Positions 8,123-16,443 of a stretch of 64,000 nt of DNA are shown here, one piece after another. The notes under the pieces are model-generated. The model was not told where the DNA came from. It was given only the letters and a program-made list of their open reading frames with translations, and searched no databases. Every line of letters begins with the position of its first letter. Positions within the stretch are counted from its first letter, which is position 1. The translations under genes and the position numbers were made by a program. The DNA lies in assembly GCF_016907515.1 (NCBI RefSeq), contig NZ_JAFBBY010000001.1, forward strand, positions 2,170,001 through 2,234,000, written 5' to 3'. This DNA comes from Nocardioides nitrophenolicus. Its GTDB lineage: Bacteria; Actinomycetota; Actinomycetes; Propionibacteriales; Nocardioidaceae.

Positions 8123-8776
8123 TCACGCCGCGCGTCGGGGGACGTACTCATCCCCTGGCCGCTGACCGGTCAGCGCGCCGATCGCGACCATCAGCCGGTC
8201 GGTGGCGGCGCGCACCTCCCCCGTCCGTACGTCGACCGGCGCGCCGATCACGACGGTGACCCGGCCGCGCCGCCAGCGCCGGCGGCCCCGGTCCGGAGGG
8301 TCGACGCCGTCGGTGCCGAGCAGCCCGACCGGCAGCACCGGCGCGTCCGGCACCGCCCGGGCGACCCGGACCACGCCGGTGTGGCCGCGGTGCAGCCGGC
8401 CGTCCGGCGAGCGGGTGCCCTCGGGGTAGATCGCCCACACCCCGCCCGAGCGCAGCAGTCCCTCGGCCGCGGCCAGGGAGGCGGACGCCGCCGAGCCGCC
8501 GGCCCGGTCGACGGGGATCTGGCCGGTCACCGAGCACAGCCAGCGCTCGACCCGGCCGCGGAGACCGGCCCCGCCGTAGTACTCCGCCTTCGCCAGGAAG
8601 CGCGGCTGCCGCGGGAGCACCAGGGAGAGCACCAGGGAGTCGATCTCGGCGCGATGGTTGGCCGCGACCACGACCGGGCCGGTCGCCGGCAGGTGGGCCC
8701 GGCCGACCACCCGCGGGCGGGTGTACCAGCGCACCACCGGCCCGAGCAGGACCCACTTCAGCAGCCAGAACCACAT
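8123..8776 (-). CDS. 1-acyl-sn-glycerol-3-phosphate acyltransferase-like (PlsC domain)
   Basis: A 217-residue membrane-associated acyltransferase. The catalytic HX4D motif is NHRAEID (H41, D46), and the acceptor-binding motif is PEGTRS (118-123). The N-terminal WFWLLKWVLLGPVV segment is hydrophobic and probably anchors it. The expected reaction is transfer of an acyl chain from acyl-CoA or acyl-ACP to lysophosphatidate, though several actinobacterial paralogues use other acceptors. The ATG at 8776 follows a GGAGGTG ribosome-binding site. It is divergent from a TetR gene across two palindromic operators, so that TetR probably controls it. Confidence 0.85.
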   Translation of the reverse strand: MWFWLLKWVLLGPVVRWYTRPRVVGRAHLPATGPVVVAANHRAEIDSLVLSLVLPRQPRFLAKAEYYGGAGLRGRVERWLCSVTGQIPVDRAGGSAASASLAAAEGLLRSGGVWAIYPEGTRSPDGRLHRGHTGVVRVARAVPDAPVLPVGLLGTDGVDPPDRGRRRWRRGRVTVVIGAPVDVRTGEVRAATDRLMVAIGALTGQRPGDEYVPRRAA

Positions 8777-8792
8777 CCGCGCACCTCCGTAG

Positions 8793-8841
8793 TAGACAGT
8801 GTCTATTCGCCAGTCTGCCCGGCATCGGTAGACACTGTCTA
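8793..8841. promoter_or_regulatory. Twin TetR-type operators
   Basis: Two perfect 13-bp palindromes, TAGACAGTGTCTA (8793-8805) and TAGACACTGTCTA (8829-8841), have centres 36 bp apart. The second ends one base before the TetR GTG start, so that transcript must have almost no leader. The first lies 17 bp before the acyltransferase start. The arrangement fits autoregulation plus control of the divergent gene. Confidence 0.85.
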
Positions 8842-8842
8842 G

Positions 8843-9406
8843 GTGAGCGCCCGCGACCGCCTCGTCACCGTCGGCACCCAGCTGCTCGAGGAGCACGGCC
8901 TCGCCGGCATCTCGCTGCGCTCGATCGCGAGCGCCGCCGGGGTCTCCCACGGTGCCCCGCGCCGCTACTTCCCGACCTACCAGGCGCTGCTCGCCGCCAT
9001 CGCCCGTGGCGGGCTCGAGGACCTGGACCGGACGATCGGGCCCGCCCTCGCTCGGGACGACCTGCGGGCCGCCGCCCGCGCCTACCTCGACTTCGGCCGG
9101 GAGCGCCCCGAGATGTTCGGCCTCGTCACGCGGCACGACCTGCTCGAGGGCGCCGGAGCGAACCTGCGGGAGATCACCGGGCGCTGGTTCGCCGACCTCG
9201 GCGCCACCCTCGCGCGCACCACCGGCCGGAGCGTCCACCCCGAGGAGGTGCTCGCCCTGTGGTCGGGGGTGCACGGGCTGGCCGCGCTCAGCAGCCGGCG
9301 CGCGACCGAGCCGACCGGCATCGACCCGGCCCGCGCGCTCGACGTACTCCTGGAAAAGCACCGCACCCCGGCTCCGAGGAGCCGGGGTGCCGCGAAGAGC
9401 CGCTAG
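8843..9406 (+). CDS. TetR family regulator, divergent from acyltransferase
   Basis: A 187-residue TetR protein starting at GTG 8843. The DNA-binding helix-turn-helix is ISLRSIASAAGVSHGAPRRYF (about 24-44), and the C-terminal half resembles TetR_C domains. Its start codon abuts a TAGACACTGTCTA palindrome, so a leaderless message and autorepression are likely. The last 15 codons contain a strong hairpin (9363-9390) that probably ends transcription against the convergent pckG. The effector is unknown; an acyl-CoA or membrane-lipid signal would suit the neighbouring PlsC-type gene, but that is inference. Confidence 0.85.
   Translation: MSARDRLVTVGTQLLEEHGLAGISLRSIASAAGVSHGAPRRYFPTYQALLAAIARGGLEDLDRTIGPALARDDLRAAARAYLDFGRERPEMFGLVTRHDLLEGAGANLREITGRWFADLGATLARTTGRSVHPEEVLALWSGVHGLAALSSRRATEPTGIDPARALDVLLEKHRTPAPRSRGAAKSR
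9363..9390. terminator. 12-bp stem hairpin inside the TetR 3' coding end
   Basis: GCACCCCGGCTC pairs perfectly with GAGCCGGGGTGC around CGAG. No U-tract follows. It lies between the convergent TetR and pckG stop codons and inside the TetR reading frame, so it can only be partly free to evolve as a terminator. Confidence 0.6.
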
Positions 9407-9409
9407 GAC

Positions 9410-11230
9410 TCAGGCGTCGAGCGCGGAGGCGACGCGACGGTGCGCCTCCCAGATCTCCTCGGGGAGACCGTCGAACTGCGCGAGGTGCTTCTCGCGGAAG
9501 CCCATCTCCTGCTGCCAGCGGGGCACGTCGATCGTGAGCAGCGTGTCGAGGTCGGCCAGCGCCTGCTCGTCGAGACCCTCGAGGTTGAGCTCCTCGCGCT
9601 TCGGCAGGATGCCGACCGGCGTCTGCACGCCCTCGACCTCGCCGTTGAGGAACTCCATCAGCCAGTTGAGCGGGCGCAGGTTCTCGCGATAGCCCGGCCA
9701 CAGGAAGCGACCGTCCTCGCCGCGCTGGAACCAGTTGACGTGGGCGAAGATCGGCTTGGTCGTGGCCCGGCCGATGACCTCGAGCCAGTGCGCGGCGTAG
9801 TCGGCCTCGGAGTACGACATGAACGGACGCATCGACATCGGGTCGTAGCGGAGCACGCCCTCGAGGCCGTCGGCCGCGGCCGTCGCCTCTGCACCCAGGG
9901 TGAGACCGTCGTAGACGCCCTCGGCGATGTCGGTGATCGCGCGGATCAGCGGCTCGCGGTCGCGGGTGCGGCCACCGAAGATGATGCCGTGGATCTCGAC
10001 GCCCTTCGGGTCCTCGAAGTCCTTGGCGACGTTGGGGACGTTCGCGAGGGTGGTCGTGAAGCGGCTGTTGGGGTGCGCCCACGGGTCGTCGGCGTGCTCC
10101 GGAGCCCGGTCGGCGATGACCTCGCCCTTCCAGTCCTCCCAGCCGTCGAGGTCGGTCGGCTTCTCGCCGCGACCCTCCCACCAGACCTCCTGGGTCTTGG
10201 GGTTGTAGGCGACGTTGGTGAAGATGGCGCCGGTGCCCGGGACGATCGAGTCGATCGCGGTCGGGTTGGTCTTCTCGTTGGTGTCCTTGGCGACACCGAA
10301 GACGCCGTTCTCCGGGTTCATGCCGTAGAGCTTGCCGTCGTCGCCGACCCAGATCCACGCGATGTCGTCGCCGTAGAACTCGACGTAGTAGCGGTCGCCG
10401 AGCGCGTCGGGGGCCAGCGTCATCGCGAGGTTGGTCTTGCCCGAGGCCGACGGGAAGCCGCCGCAGATGTTGTACTTCTTGCCGGTCTGCTTGTCCGTGA
10501 TGCCGAGCAGCATGAACTGCTCGACCAGGAAGCCGTTCTTCCAGCCGTCGTAGGAGCCCTGGCGCAGGCCGTGGGCGATCTTGCCGAGCAGCGCGTTGCC
10601 GCCGTACGACGAGCCGAAGTGGAGGATCGTGCGCTCGTCGGCGACGGTCACGAAGTAGCGCTTGTCGTCGGGCGTGCCCTGGCCGAGGTTCTCCAGGTCG
10701 CCGGTCACGTGGACGGCCTTGACGAAGGAGTCGCCCAGGTCGTTGATGTACTCCACGCCGACCCGCGCCATCCGGATCATCTGGAGCACGACGTTGCGGT
10801 TGTCGGTGAGCTCGACACCGGCGGCGAACTTCTCCACCGGCGAGCCCTTCGGCGACATGAGGTAGGGGATGACGTACATCGTCTTGCCCGCCGAGGCGCC
10901 GGTCATCAGCTCGACGAGCTTCGGCTTCATCTCGGCGGCGGGCTTCCAGTTGTTGTAGACGCCCTTGTCGGCCTCGTTCGAGGTCGCGACGATCGTGCGC
11001 TCCTCCGCGCGAGCGGTGTCCTTGTAGTAGGAGCGCGAGTAGTAGCGGCCCTCGCCGGCGGGGAGCAGCTCGCCCGCGTCCAGTGCCTCCTGGACCAGGC
11101 GCGCGTCGTCGGCCGCGGACACGACCTCGATGCGCTCTGCTCCGGTGATGTTGGCCCAGTGTGCGACGTACTCACGAACATGCGGGTTGGTGAGACCCGC
11201 CTCGTCGAGCGTCCGCTCCACATCAACCAT
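9410..11230 (-). CDS. pckG: Phosphoenolpyruvate carboxykinase (GTP)
   Basis: A 606-residue enzyme, the usual length for GTP-dependent PEPCK. It converts oxaloacetate and GTP to PEP, GDP and CO2 and is the gluconeogenic entry step when cells grow on acids, sterols or other acetyl/propionyl-CoA sources. GGFPSASGKTNLAM (about 270-285) is the phosphate-binding kinase motif. FGGRTRDREPLI and the C-terminal NWFQRGEDGRFLWPG belong to the family core. I chose the ATG at 11230 because it gives the family length. A TTG at 11260 would add ten residues. The upstream gap to 11463 carries the promoter and a GTGACAGTCAC palindrome (11340-11350). Confidence 0.95.
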   Translation of the reverse strand: MVDVERTLDEAGLTNPHVREYVAHWANITGAERIEVVSAADDARLVQEALDAGELLPAGEGRYYSRSYYKDTARAEERTIVATSNEADKGVYNNWKPAAEMKPKLVELMTGASAGKTMYVIPYLMSPKGSPVEKFAAGVELTDNRNVVLQMIRMARVGVEYINDLGDSFVKAVHVTGDLENLGQGTPDDKRYFVTVADERTILHFGSSYGGNALLGKIAHGLRQGSYDGWKNGFLVEQFMLLGITDKQTGKKYNICGGFPSASGKTNLAMTLAPDALGDRYYVEFYGDDIAWIWVGDDGKLYGMNPENGVFGVAKDTNEKTNPTAIDSIVPGTGAIFTNVAYNPKTQEVWWEGRGEKPTDLDGWEDWKGEVIADRAPEHADDPWAHPNSRFTTTLANVPNVAKDFEDPKGVEIHGIIFGGRTRDREPLIRAITDIAEGVYDGLTLGAEATAAADGLEGVLRYDPMSMRPFMSYSEADYAAHWLEVIGRATTKPIFAHVNWFQRGEDGRFLWPGYRENLRPLNWLMEFLNGEVEGVQTPVGILPKREELNLEGLDEQALADLDTLLTIDVPRWQQEMGFREKHLAQFDGLPEEIWEAHRRVASALDA

Positions 11231-11339
11231 GTGCTTCGCCAGCCTTTCGGTCCTTGACAAGGTGTGGGCACGCTACCCCACAGCCCACCCGGGTTTTTCC
11301 GGGGTTCGAATCGTGCGATCCGTGGACACCGTCGTCCGC

Positions 11340-11350
11340 GTGACAGTCAC
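11340..11350. promoter_or_regulatory. Palindrome in the pckG upstream region
   Basis: GTGACAGTCAC is a perfect 11-bp palindrome about 110 bp upstream of pckG. It is shorter than a CRP/GlxR site (TGTGA-N6-TCACA), so I do not assign it. The rest of 11231-11463 holds no gene that I can support. Confidence 0.35.
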
Positions 11351-11463
11351 CATGACACCCGTTTTGCATTGACGCACATCGGCGCGGTTTGGATCGTTCA
11401 ACCGCCCGGAGAGCGGCGACCCGGCACCGGTTGAGCGCCGGAGGTGCGGGTAGGAAGGGCCCC

Positions 11464-12309
11464 ATGAGCCTCCCCCCGCCCCCGCCGGGACCGCCCCACG
11501 GGCCCCCCGGTGGACCTCCTCAGGGACCTCCTCCGGGACCTCCGCCCGGCTGGAGCCCGCAGCCGCCGTACCCGCCCTACGGCCAACCGCCCCGGCGTAC
11601 CGGCCCCCGCGTCGCGCTCGTCGTCGGCGGCGTGCTGCTGGCCATCGTGCTGCTCGGCGCGGTCGCCGTCGGCGCCTTCCTCGTCGCGGGCGGTGGCGAC
11701 GACGACCGGGCCGGCGACGATCCGACACCCGACCGCTCCACCACCGCGAGCTCGGGCGAGCCGACCGCCGAGTCGACGGGAGCGACGCCGACCTCGCCCG
11801 AGAGCGGCCCGTCGACGCCGTACACCCCGTCCGACGACACCGACGACGACATCCACAACGACGTGAAGGTCGCCGACTTCCCCGGGGACTGGGACTTCAA
11901 GCTCGGCGACGTCGAGCACCACGCCACCCTGGTCAGCTCGACCGACCACCCGACCTGTGCGCCGGTGGAGAAGGGCTCGGTGCTGACCGCCCAGCGCTGC
12001 GAGTACGCCGCGCAGTGGGTCTTCACGGCGCTCGGCGGCAAGGTGCGGCTCACCCACCTGTTCCTCGTCTTCGACACCGAGCGGCACGCCAAGGCCGCGC
12101 AGGGCGCCCTGAAGGACACCGACCTCGACCTGCCCGACGGCAGCCTGTACCCGTCGTTCGTGCAGGGCCAGTGGAACTCCAGCGTCTACGGCAACATCGT
12201 CGCCGTCACCGTCGGGACCTCGCGGACGAAGGTGCCGGAGAAGAAGCTGACCTCACTGGTCAACTACATGAACACCGACTACAAGACCGCGCTGCTCTTC
12301 AGGTCCTGA
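11464..12309 (+). CDS. Proline-rich single-pass membrane protein, unknown function
   Basis: A 281-residue protein. A cytoplasmic N-terminus made almost only of Pro and Gly (about 1-45, PPPPGPPHGPPGGPPQGPP-like) precedes one TM helix (VALVVGGVLLAIVLLGAVAV, about 50-75). A low-complexity D/S/T/P linker follows (to about 125), then an extracytoplasmic domain of about 155 residues with a likely disulphide pair (CAPVEKG and RCEYAAQW). This DUF-like layout is common in actinobacterial surface proteins, but I do not recognise the domain. The ATG at 11464 has a GGAAGG ribosome-binding site. A hairpin lies about 40 bp past the stop. Confidence 0.75.
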   Translation: MSLPPPPPGPPHGPPGGPPQGPPPGPPPGWSPQPPYPPYGQPPRRTGPRVALVVGGVLLAIVLLGAVAVGAFLVAGGGDDDRAGDDPTPDRSTTASSGEPTAESTGATPTSPESGPSTPYTPSDDTDDDIHNDVKVADFPGDWDFKLGDVEHHATLVSSTDHPTCAPVEKGSVLTAQRCEYAAQWVFTALGGKVRLTHLFLVFDTERHAKAAQGALKDTDLDLPDGSLYPSFVQGQWNSSVYGNIVAVTVGTSRTKVPEKKLTSLVNYMNTDYKTALLFRS

Positions 12310-12350
12310 GACTCCGGCGGGCGCCGGGGACGGACCCGGAAAAATTGGAA

Positions 12351-12384
12351 GCCGCCGCAGGCGTCTCGGGTCACCTGCGGCGGC
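12351..12384. terminator. Stem-loop after the proline-rich membrane protein gene
   Basis: GCCGCCGCAGG (12351-12361) pairs with CCTGCGGCGGC (12374-12384) around a 12-nt loop. The A-tract just before it (GGAAAAATTGG) becomes a U-tract on the minus strand, so the structure looks like a factor-independent terminator best suited to minus-strand or bidirectional use. Confidence 0.7.
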
Positions 12385-12480
12385 GAGAGCAGCATGCCAG
12401 AGCGCGTGCTCCGTTGTCACCAGGTTCGCGGAAAAATGTTTCCGGCCCCATCGGCCCACGCGCGGATCTAGGCTCGTCCC

Positions 12481-12693
12481 ATGGGGGAGCAACGAGCCGA
12501 TGACACCCGTCCGGGTGACGAGGCGAGCCTGGCGGAGCTCTACGAGCTGGTGCCGGCGACCGAGGACTTCGACGCGCCGCCGACGCCGGGCCAGGCGCAG
12601 GGCATGGTCGAGCACCTGCTCGACGGCGAGGTGATCGACGGAGTGATCGACGAGGCTGTCGAGGAGCCCGCCGAGGAGCCCGACGAGGAGTGA
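12481..12693 (+). CDS. Small acidic protein, unknown
   Basis: Seventy codons from ATG 12481 encode a very acidic protein ending VEEPAEEPDEE, with no recognisable domain, TM segment or signal. A GGATCTAGGCT stretch about 10 bp upstream could be a -10 region for a near-leaderless message. It ends one base before the stop of the convergent Lrp gene. The start position, compact size and acidic tail make it a plausible small gene. An unexpressed reading frame remains possible. Confidence 0.45.
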   Translation: MGEQRADDTRPGDEASLAELYELVPATEDFDAPPTPGQAQGMVEHLLDGEVIDGVIDEAVEEPAEEPDEE

Positions 12694-12694
12694 C

Positions 12695-13201
12695 TCAGTC
12701 CGGGTCCCGGTAGGCCGGCGCCCGCCGGCTCGGCTCCGGCTCCGCGCTGGCCAACAGCGGCAGCATCCGCGGAGGCACCAGCACCGACAGCACCATCACG
12801 CTCGTCGAGCGGACCACCGCCGCGGCCTGGACGATGCGCACCAGCGTGGCCTGCAGCTCGGGGTGGGAGCGGGTCGCGACCCGGCACAGCACGTCGAACG
12901 CGCCGGTGGTGACGTACGCCTCCAGTACCTGCGGGATCGCCTCCAGGTCGCGCGCCACCTCGTCGAGCGCGCCCTGCGCGATCTCGAGGGTGACATAGGC
13001 CTGGACCTCGAAGCCGGCGGCGACGATGTCGAGGGTCGGGGCCCAGTCGGCGATCACGCCGGCCTCGGTCAGCCGGCGCAGCCGGCTCTGCACGGTCGCC
13101 CGGGCGAGCTGGGTGCGCCGGGACAGCTCGAGGTCACCGGCACGCGGATGCTCGGTGAGTGCGGTGAGCAGCGCGAGGTCGATCCGGTCCAGGGACAGCA
13201 C
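12695..13201 (-). CDS. Lrp/AsnC family transcriptional regulator
   Basis: A 168-residue Lrp protein from GTG 13201. The N-terminal winged helix (about 3-50) includes LSRRTQLARATVQSRLRRL. The C-terminal RAM domain (about 70-150) has YVTTGAFDVLCRV. Such proteins bind amino acids and act as octameric regulators. A TAGATT box (13213-13208) seven bases upstream suggests a leaderless transcript. It is divergent from a PLP-dependent decarboxylase, and Lrp proteins commonly control a divergent amino-acid metabolic gene, so that is the likely target. Confidence 0.85.
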   Translation of the reverse strand: MLSLDRIDLALLTALTEHPRAGDLELSRRTQLARATVQSRLRRLTEAGVIADWAPTLDIVAAGFEVQAYVTLEIAQGALDEVARDLEAIPQVLEAYVTTGAFDVLCRVATRSHPELQATLVRIVQAAAVVRSTSVMVLSVLVPPRMLPLLASAEPEPSRRAPAYRDPD

Positions 13202-13320
13202 TCGGCCAATCTAGTCAGAACGGACAGTCGATCGGGCATCAAGCGGGCAGAAATGCGCAGGCTGACCACCTCGGAGTGAGCAGGTTGCGTGCCCCGACGG
13301 CGACCTGCTCTGCTCTGCCC

Positions 13321-14673
13321 ATGCAGGCCACCCACATCTGGGGCGACGAGCGTCGCGTCACCGAAGCCGCCGTGAAGATCGCCTCGGCCCGGATCTCCAG
13401 CCCGTCGGACCCGAAGACCACCGCCCGGCCGATCTCCGCGCTCCGCGCCGACGCCGGGACCACGATCACCCCCGGGGGCATCGGCGTCGACGAGGCGTTC
13501 GCCGTCTTCCAGGACGTGATCGCCCCCGCCACCCGGGCGCAGGACGACCCGCTGAACCTCGCCTACATCGCCGCCGCCCCGACCCGGGCCGCCCTCGCCT
13601 TCGACGCCGTGGTGTCGAGCTTCAACATCTTCGGCGGCACCTGGGAGGCCGGGGCCGGCGCGATCTTCGCCGAGAACGAGGCGCTGGCCTGGCTGGTGTC
13701 GCTGCTGGGCTGGCCCGAGGAGGCCGGCGGCTGCTTCGTCTCCGGCGGCACCTCCGGCAACCTGTCGGCCCTGGTCACCGCCCGCCAGACCGCGCTCACC
13801 CGGCGCGGCGCGCGTCCCGACGGCGGCTGGAAGGTCGCCTGCACGGCCGGCGCGCACTCCTCGATCCTCGCCGACGCCCGCGTCATGGACGTCGGCGTGG
13901 TCGAGGTCCCCGAGGGCGAGCGCGGCCAGCTCACCGGCGCCGCCCTGCGCGCCGCGATCGCCGACGAGCCGGGCGTCTTCGCCGTGGTCGCCTCCGCCGG
14001 CACCACCAACGCCGGCATCATCGACGACCTCGCCGACGTCGCCGACGTGTGCGAGGAGCACGGCATCTGGCTCCACGTCGACGGGGCGTACGGCGGCGCC
14101 GGGCTCGCCGCCCCCTCCGCCCGCCCGCGGTTCGCCGGCATCGAGCGCGCCGACAGCTTCATCGTCGACCCGCACAAGTGGCTGTTCGCGCCGTACGACT
14201 GCTGCGCCCTGCTCTACCGCGAACCCGACCTGGCTCGGGCCGCCCACAGCCAGCACGCGTCGTACCTCGACCGGATCGACCGCGAGGCCTGGAATCCCAC
14301 GGACCTCGCGGTCCACCTGTCCCGACGGGTGCGTGGGCTGCCGTTCTGGTTCAGCCTCGCCGTGCACGGCACCGACCGCTACGCCGCCGCGGTCGAGCAG
14401 ACCCTCGACACCACCCGCGCCGTGGCGGACGCGATCCGGGCGAGCCCGACCCTGCGGCTGCTGCTGGAGCCCGACCTGTCCGTGCTGCTGTTCGAGCGGC
14501 CCGGCTGGACGCGCGAGGACTACTACGCCTGGTCCGACGAGCTCTCCCGCGCGGGCCGGATCCTCTGCGTGCCGACCTCCTGGCGCGGGCGGACCGTGCT
14601 GCGGCTGGCGTTCGTGAACCCCGCGACCGACCCGGCGGCGGTGATCGAGATCCTGACCACCACCACGGCCTGA
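13321..14673 (+). CDS. PLP-dependent group II decarboxylase
   Basis: A 450-residue fold-type I PLP enzyme of the glutamate/aromatic-amino-acid decarboxylase family. Visible features are SGGTSGNLSALV (phosphate cup), HVDGAYGG (aspartate for the pyridine nitrogen) and the Schiff-base lysine in IVDPHKWLF (K286). The expected reaction is alpha-decarboxylation of an amino acid to an amine; aspartate, tyrosine, diaminobutyrate and others are handled by close relatives. I chose ATG 13321; a GTG at 13276 would add 15 residues that look unlike coding sequence. The divergent Lrp regulator supports an amino-acid substrate. Confidence 0.8.
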   Translation: MQATHIWGDERRVTEAAVKIASARISSPSDPKTTARPISALRADAGTTITPGGIGVDEAFAVFQDVIAPATRAQDDPLNLAYIAAAPTRAALAFDAVVSSFNIFGGTWEAGAGAIFAENEALAWLVSLLGWPEEAGGCFVSGGTSGNLSALVTARQTALTRRGARPDGGWKVACTAGAHSSILADARVMDVGVVEVPEGERGQLTGAALRAAIADEPGVFAVVASAGTTNAGIIDDLADVADVCEEHGIWLHVDGAYGGAGLAAPSARPRFAGIERADSFIVDPHKWLFAPYDCCALLYREPDLARAAHSQHASYLDRIDREAWNPTDLAVHLSRRVRGLPFWFSLAVHGTDRYAAAVEQTLDTTRAVADAIRASPTLRLLLEPDLSVLLFERPGWTREDYYAWSDELSRAGRILCVPTSWRGRTVLRLAFVNPATDPAAVIEILTTTTA

Positions 14674-14677
14674 CGGG

Positions 14678-15490
14678 TCAGCCGAACAGGGCGCGGGCGC
14701 CGTCGATGGCGGTGCCGCGCTCGGTGTCGACGCGGAACGAGCCGTCCGCCCACACCGGCACGGTCAGGGACTCGCCCGGGAAGACGGCGCTGCTGAACCT
14801 GCCTTCGAGCAGGGTCAGGTCCGCCGGGGACGCCCCCCGCACGTCGGCGGCGGCGAGGACGGCGGCCGACAGCGTCGCGAGGCCGTGCAGGATCGGCCGC
14901 GGCTGGCCGATCCGCTCGGCGGCGGCAGGGTCGATGTGGATGTGGTGACGGTCGCCGGTGAGCCGGTAGAGCGCCGCCGCGTTGGCGGCCACGTCCAGGC
15001 CGACGGTGGCGACCGGCTCACCCTCGGGCGCGGGCGTGCGCCCCGGGCCGCGCTCCCCGCCGAAGCCGCCCCGGCCGGGCGCGAAGATCGACCAGGTCGC
15101 CCGGACGTACGCGCACTCGACGACGACCTCGAAGACCGCGGCCGCGCCCTTGTCCCACACCTCGCCCACCCGGGCCCGCATCAGGGTGCTGCCGCTGGCC
15201 GGCATCGGCGCCAGCACCTCGAGCCGCTGCGAGCCGTGCAGCGACGTGCCCACGTCGAAGGCGCCGGCCGAGCCGAGCACGTCCGGCGCCCACTGGGCCA
15301 GGGTCAGTGCGAAGGTCGGCAGCACCGCGAGGTCGCGCTCGAAGACCAGGTCGAGCCGCTCGGCCGGGGCGCCCACGGCGAGGGCGAACAGGATCGCGTC
15401 GCGCTCGTCCCACGCGACCTCCCGCTCCCCCAGGGGGCGTCCGGCCCAGTCCGCGGTGTCGGTCACATCCAGGTCGAGTGGGGTCGTCAT
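14678..15490 (-). CDS. MaoC-like acyl dehydratase, double hot-dog (ChsH3-like)
   Basis: A 270-residue two-domain hot-dog protein. The C-terminal domain carries the hydratase motif: DRHHIHIDPAAAERIGQPRP followed by HGLAT supplies the Asp/His pair. Such enzymes hydrate 2-enoyl-CoAs. The length and domain order match actinobacterial Rv3538 (ChsH3)-type enzymes of sterol side-chain degradation; the exact substrate is inferred only from context. The start lies 12 bp from a KstR2-like box (15502-15519) that it shares with the divergent enoyl-CoA hydratase. The four bases between its stop and the convergent decarboxylase leave no room for a separate terminator. Confidence 0.8.
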   Translation of the reverse strand: MTTPLDLDVTDTADWAGRPLGEREVAWDERDAILFALAVGAPAERLDLVFERDLAVLPTFALTLAQWAPDVLGSAGAFDVGTSLHGSQRLEVLAPMPASGSTLMRARVGEVWDKGAAAVFEVVVECAYVRATWSIFAPGRGGFGGERGPGRTPAPEGEPVATVGLDVAANAAALYRLTGDRHHIHIDPAAAERIGQPRPILHGLATLSAAVLAAADVRGASPADLTLLEGRFSSAVFPGESLTVPVWADGSFRVDTERGTAIDGARALFG

Positions 15491-15501
15491 CCTGGTAGGC
15501 T

Positions 15502-15519
15502 ACCAAGCAAACGCTAGGT
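15502..15519. promoter_or_regulatory. KstR2-like operator between MaoC and enoyl-CoA hydratase genes
   Basis: ACCAAGCAAACGCTAGGT matches the pattern ACCAAGC-N4-GCTAGGT shared with other sites here. It fits the KstR2 motif AnCAAGnnCTTGnT with one change in each half. It is placed to control both divergent genes. Confidence 0.75.
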
Positions 15520-15544
15520 TTGTACGACGACCCCGGGAGACCCG

Positions 15545-16420
15545 ATGAGCAACGCCGACCCGACGACCGAGCCCGTCGTGACCTACGCGGTCCGCGACGG
15601 CGTCGCCTACGTGACGCTCAACCGCCCGGCGTACGCCAACGCCCAGAACTCCAAGGTCACCTATGCCCTCGACCGGGCGTTCACCGACGCGGTCGACGAC
15701 GACGAGGTCAAGGTGATCGTGCTCGGCGGCAAGGGCCGGCACTTCTGCGGCGGCCACGACATCGGCACCCCGGGCCGCGACATCGACGAGTCCTTCGAGC
15801 GCAAGGCCGTCATCTGGTGGGACCACATCGGCGCCCAGGGCGTCGACGCGCGCTTCGCCCGCGAGTCCGAGGTCTACCTCGGCATGTGCCGCCGCTGGCG
15901 CGAGATCCCCAAGCCGATCATCGCGAAGGTGCAGGGCGCCTGCGTCGCCGGCGGGCTGATGCTCGCCTGGGTCTGCGACTTCATCATCGCCTCCGACGAC
16001 GCGTTCTTCCAGGACCCGGTGGTCAAGATGGGCATCCCCGGCGTCGAGTACTTCGCGCACCCGTGGGTGATGAACCCCCGCGCCGCCAAGGAGTTCCTCT
16101 ACACCGGCGGCCGCTTCGACGCGCGCCGCGCCCACGAGCTCGGCATGGTCAACCACGTCGTCCCCCGCGCCGACCTCGACGCCACCGTCGACGAGATGGC
16201 GCACCGGATCGCGGCCATGCCCCGCCTCGGTCTCGCGCTCACCAAGAAGGCGATCAACCAGGCCGAGGACCTGATGGGGCAGCGCGCCGGCATGGACTCG
16301 GTCTTCGGCCTCCACCACGCCGCCCACTCCCACAACGCCGAGGTCAGCGTCGACTCCCTCGCCGGGCTCGGCGCCGCGGCCATGGCCGAGTCCAACAAGC
16401 GCGACGCGGGCGAGTTGTAG
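15545..16420 (+). CDS. Enoyl-CoA hydratase/isomerase (crotonase)
   Basis: A 291-residue crotonase. The oxyanion-hole segments are HFCGGHDIGTP and GACVAGGLMLAWVCDF, and the C-terminal trimerisation region is intact. It is about 30 residues longer than minimal EchA proteins and has an acidic/aromatic insert (VIWWDHIGAQG) after the first loop. The likely role is hydration of an enoyl-CoA from sterol breakdown, judged from the KstR2 box 25 bp upstream. It is not clearly EchA20, the usual KstR2-regulon hydratase. It ends at a strong hairpin facing a PaaI-type thioesterase gene. Confidence 0.8.
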   Translation: MSNADPTTEPVVTYAVRDGVAYVTLNRPAYANAQNSKVTYALDRAFTDAVDDDEVKVIVLGGKGRHFCGGHDIGTPGRDIDESFERKAVIWWDHIGAQGVDARFARESEVYLGMCRRWREIPKPIIAKVQGACVAGGLMLAWVCDFIIASDDAFFQDPVVKMGIPGVEYFAHPWVMNPRAAKEFLYTGGRFDARRAHELGMVNHVVPRADLDATVDEMAHRIAAMPRLGLALTKKAINQAEDLMGQRAGMDSVFGLHHAAHSHNAEVSVDSLAGLGAAAMAESNKRDAGEL

Positions 16421-16443
16421 CTCGGGTCGCCTGGCTTGCCGCT

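Noticed and set aside
11290..11325. tRNA-like T-loop (GGTTCGAATC)
   Set aside because: No pairing T-stem, anticodon arm or acceptor stem can be drawn around it.
11340..11350. CRP/GlxR binding site at pckG
   Set aside because: The half-sites are separated by 3 instead of 6 bases, so it does not fit TGTGA-N6-TCACA.
13276..13320. Upstream GTG start for the PLP decarboxylase
   Set aside because: The added 15 residues (Cys/Ser/Pro-rich) look unlike the family and have only a weak ribosome-binding site.
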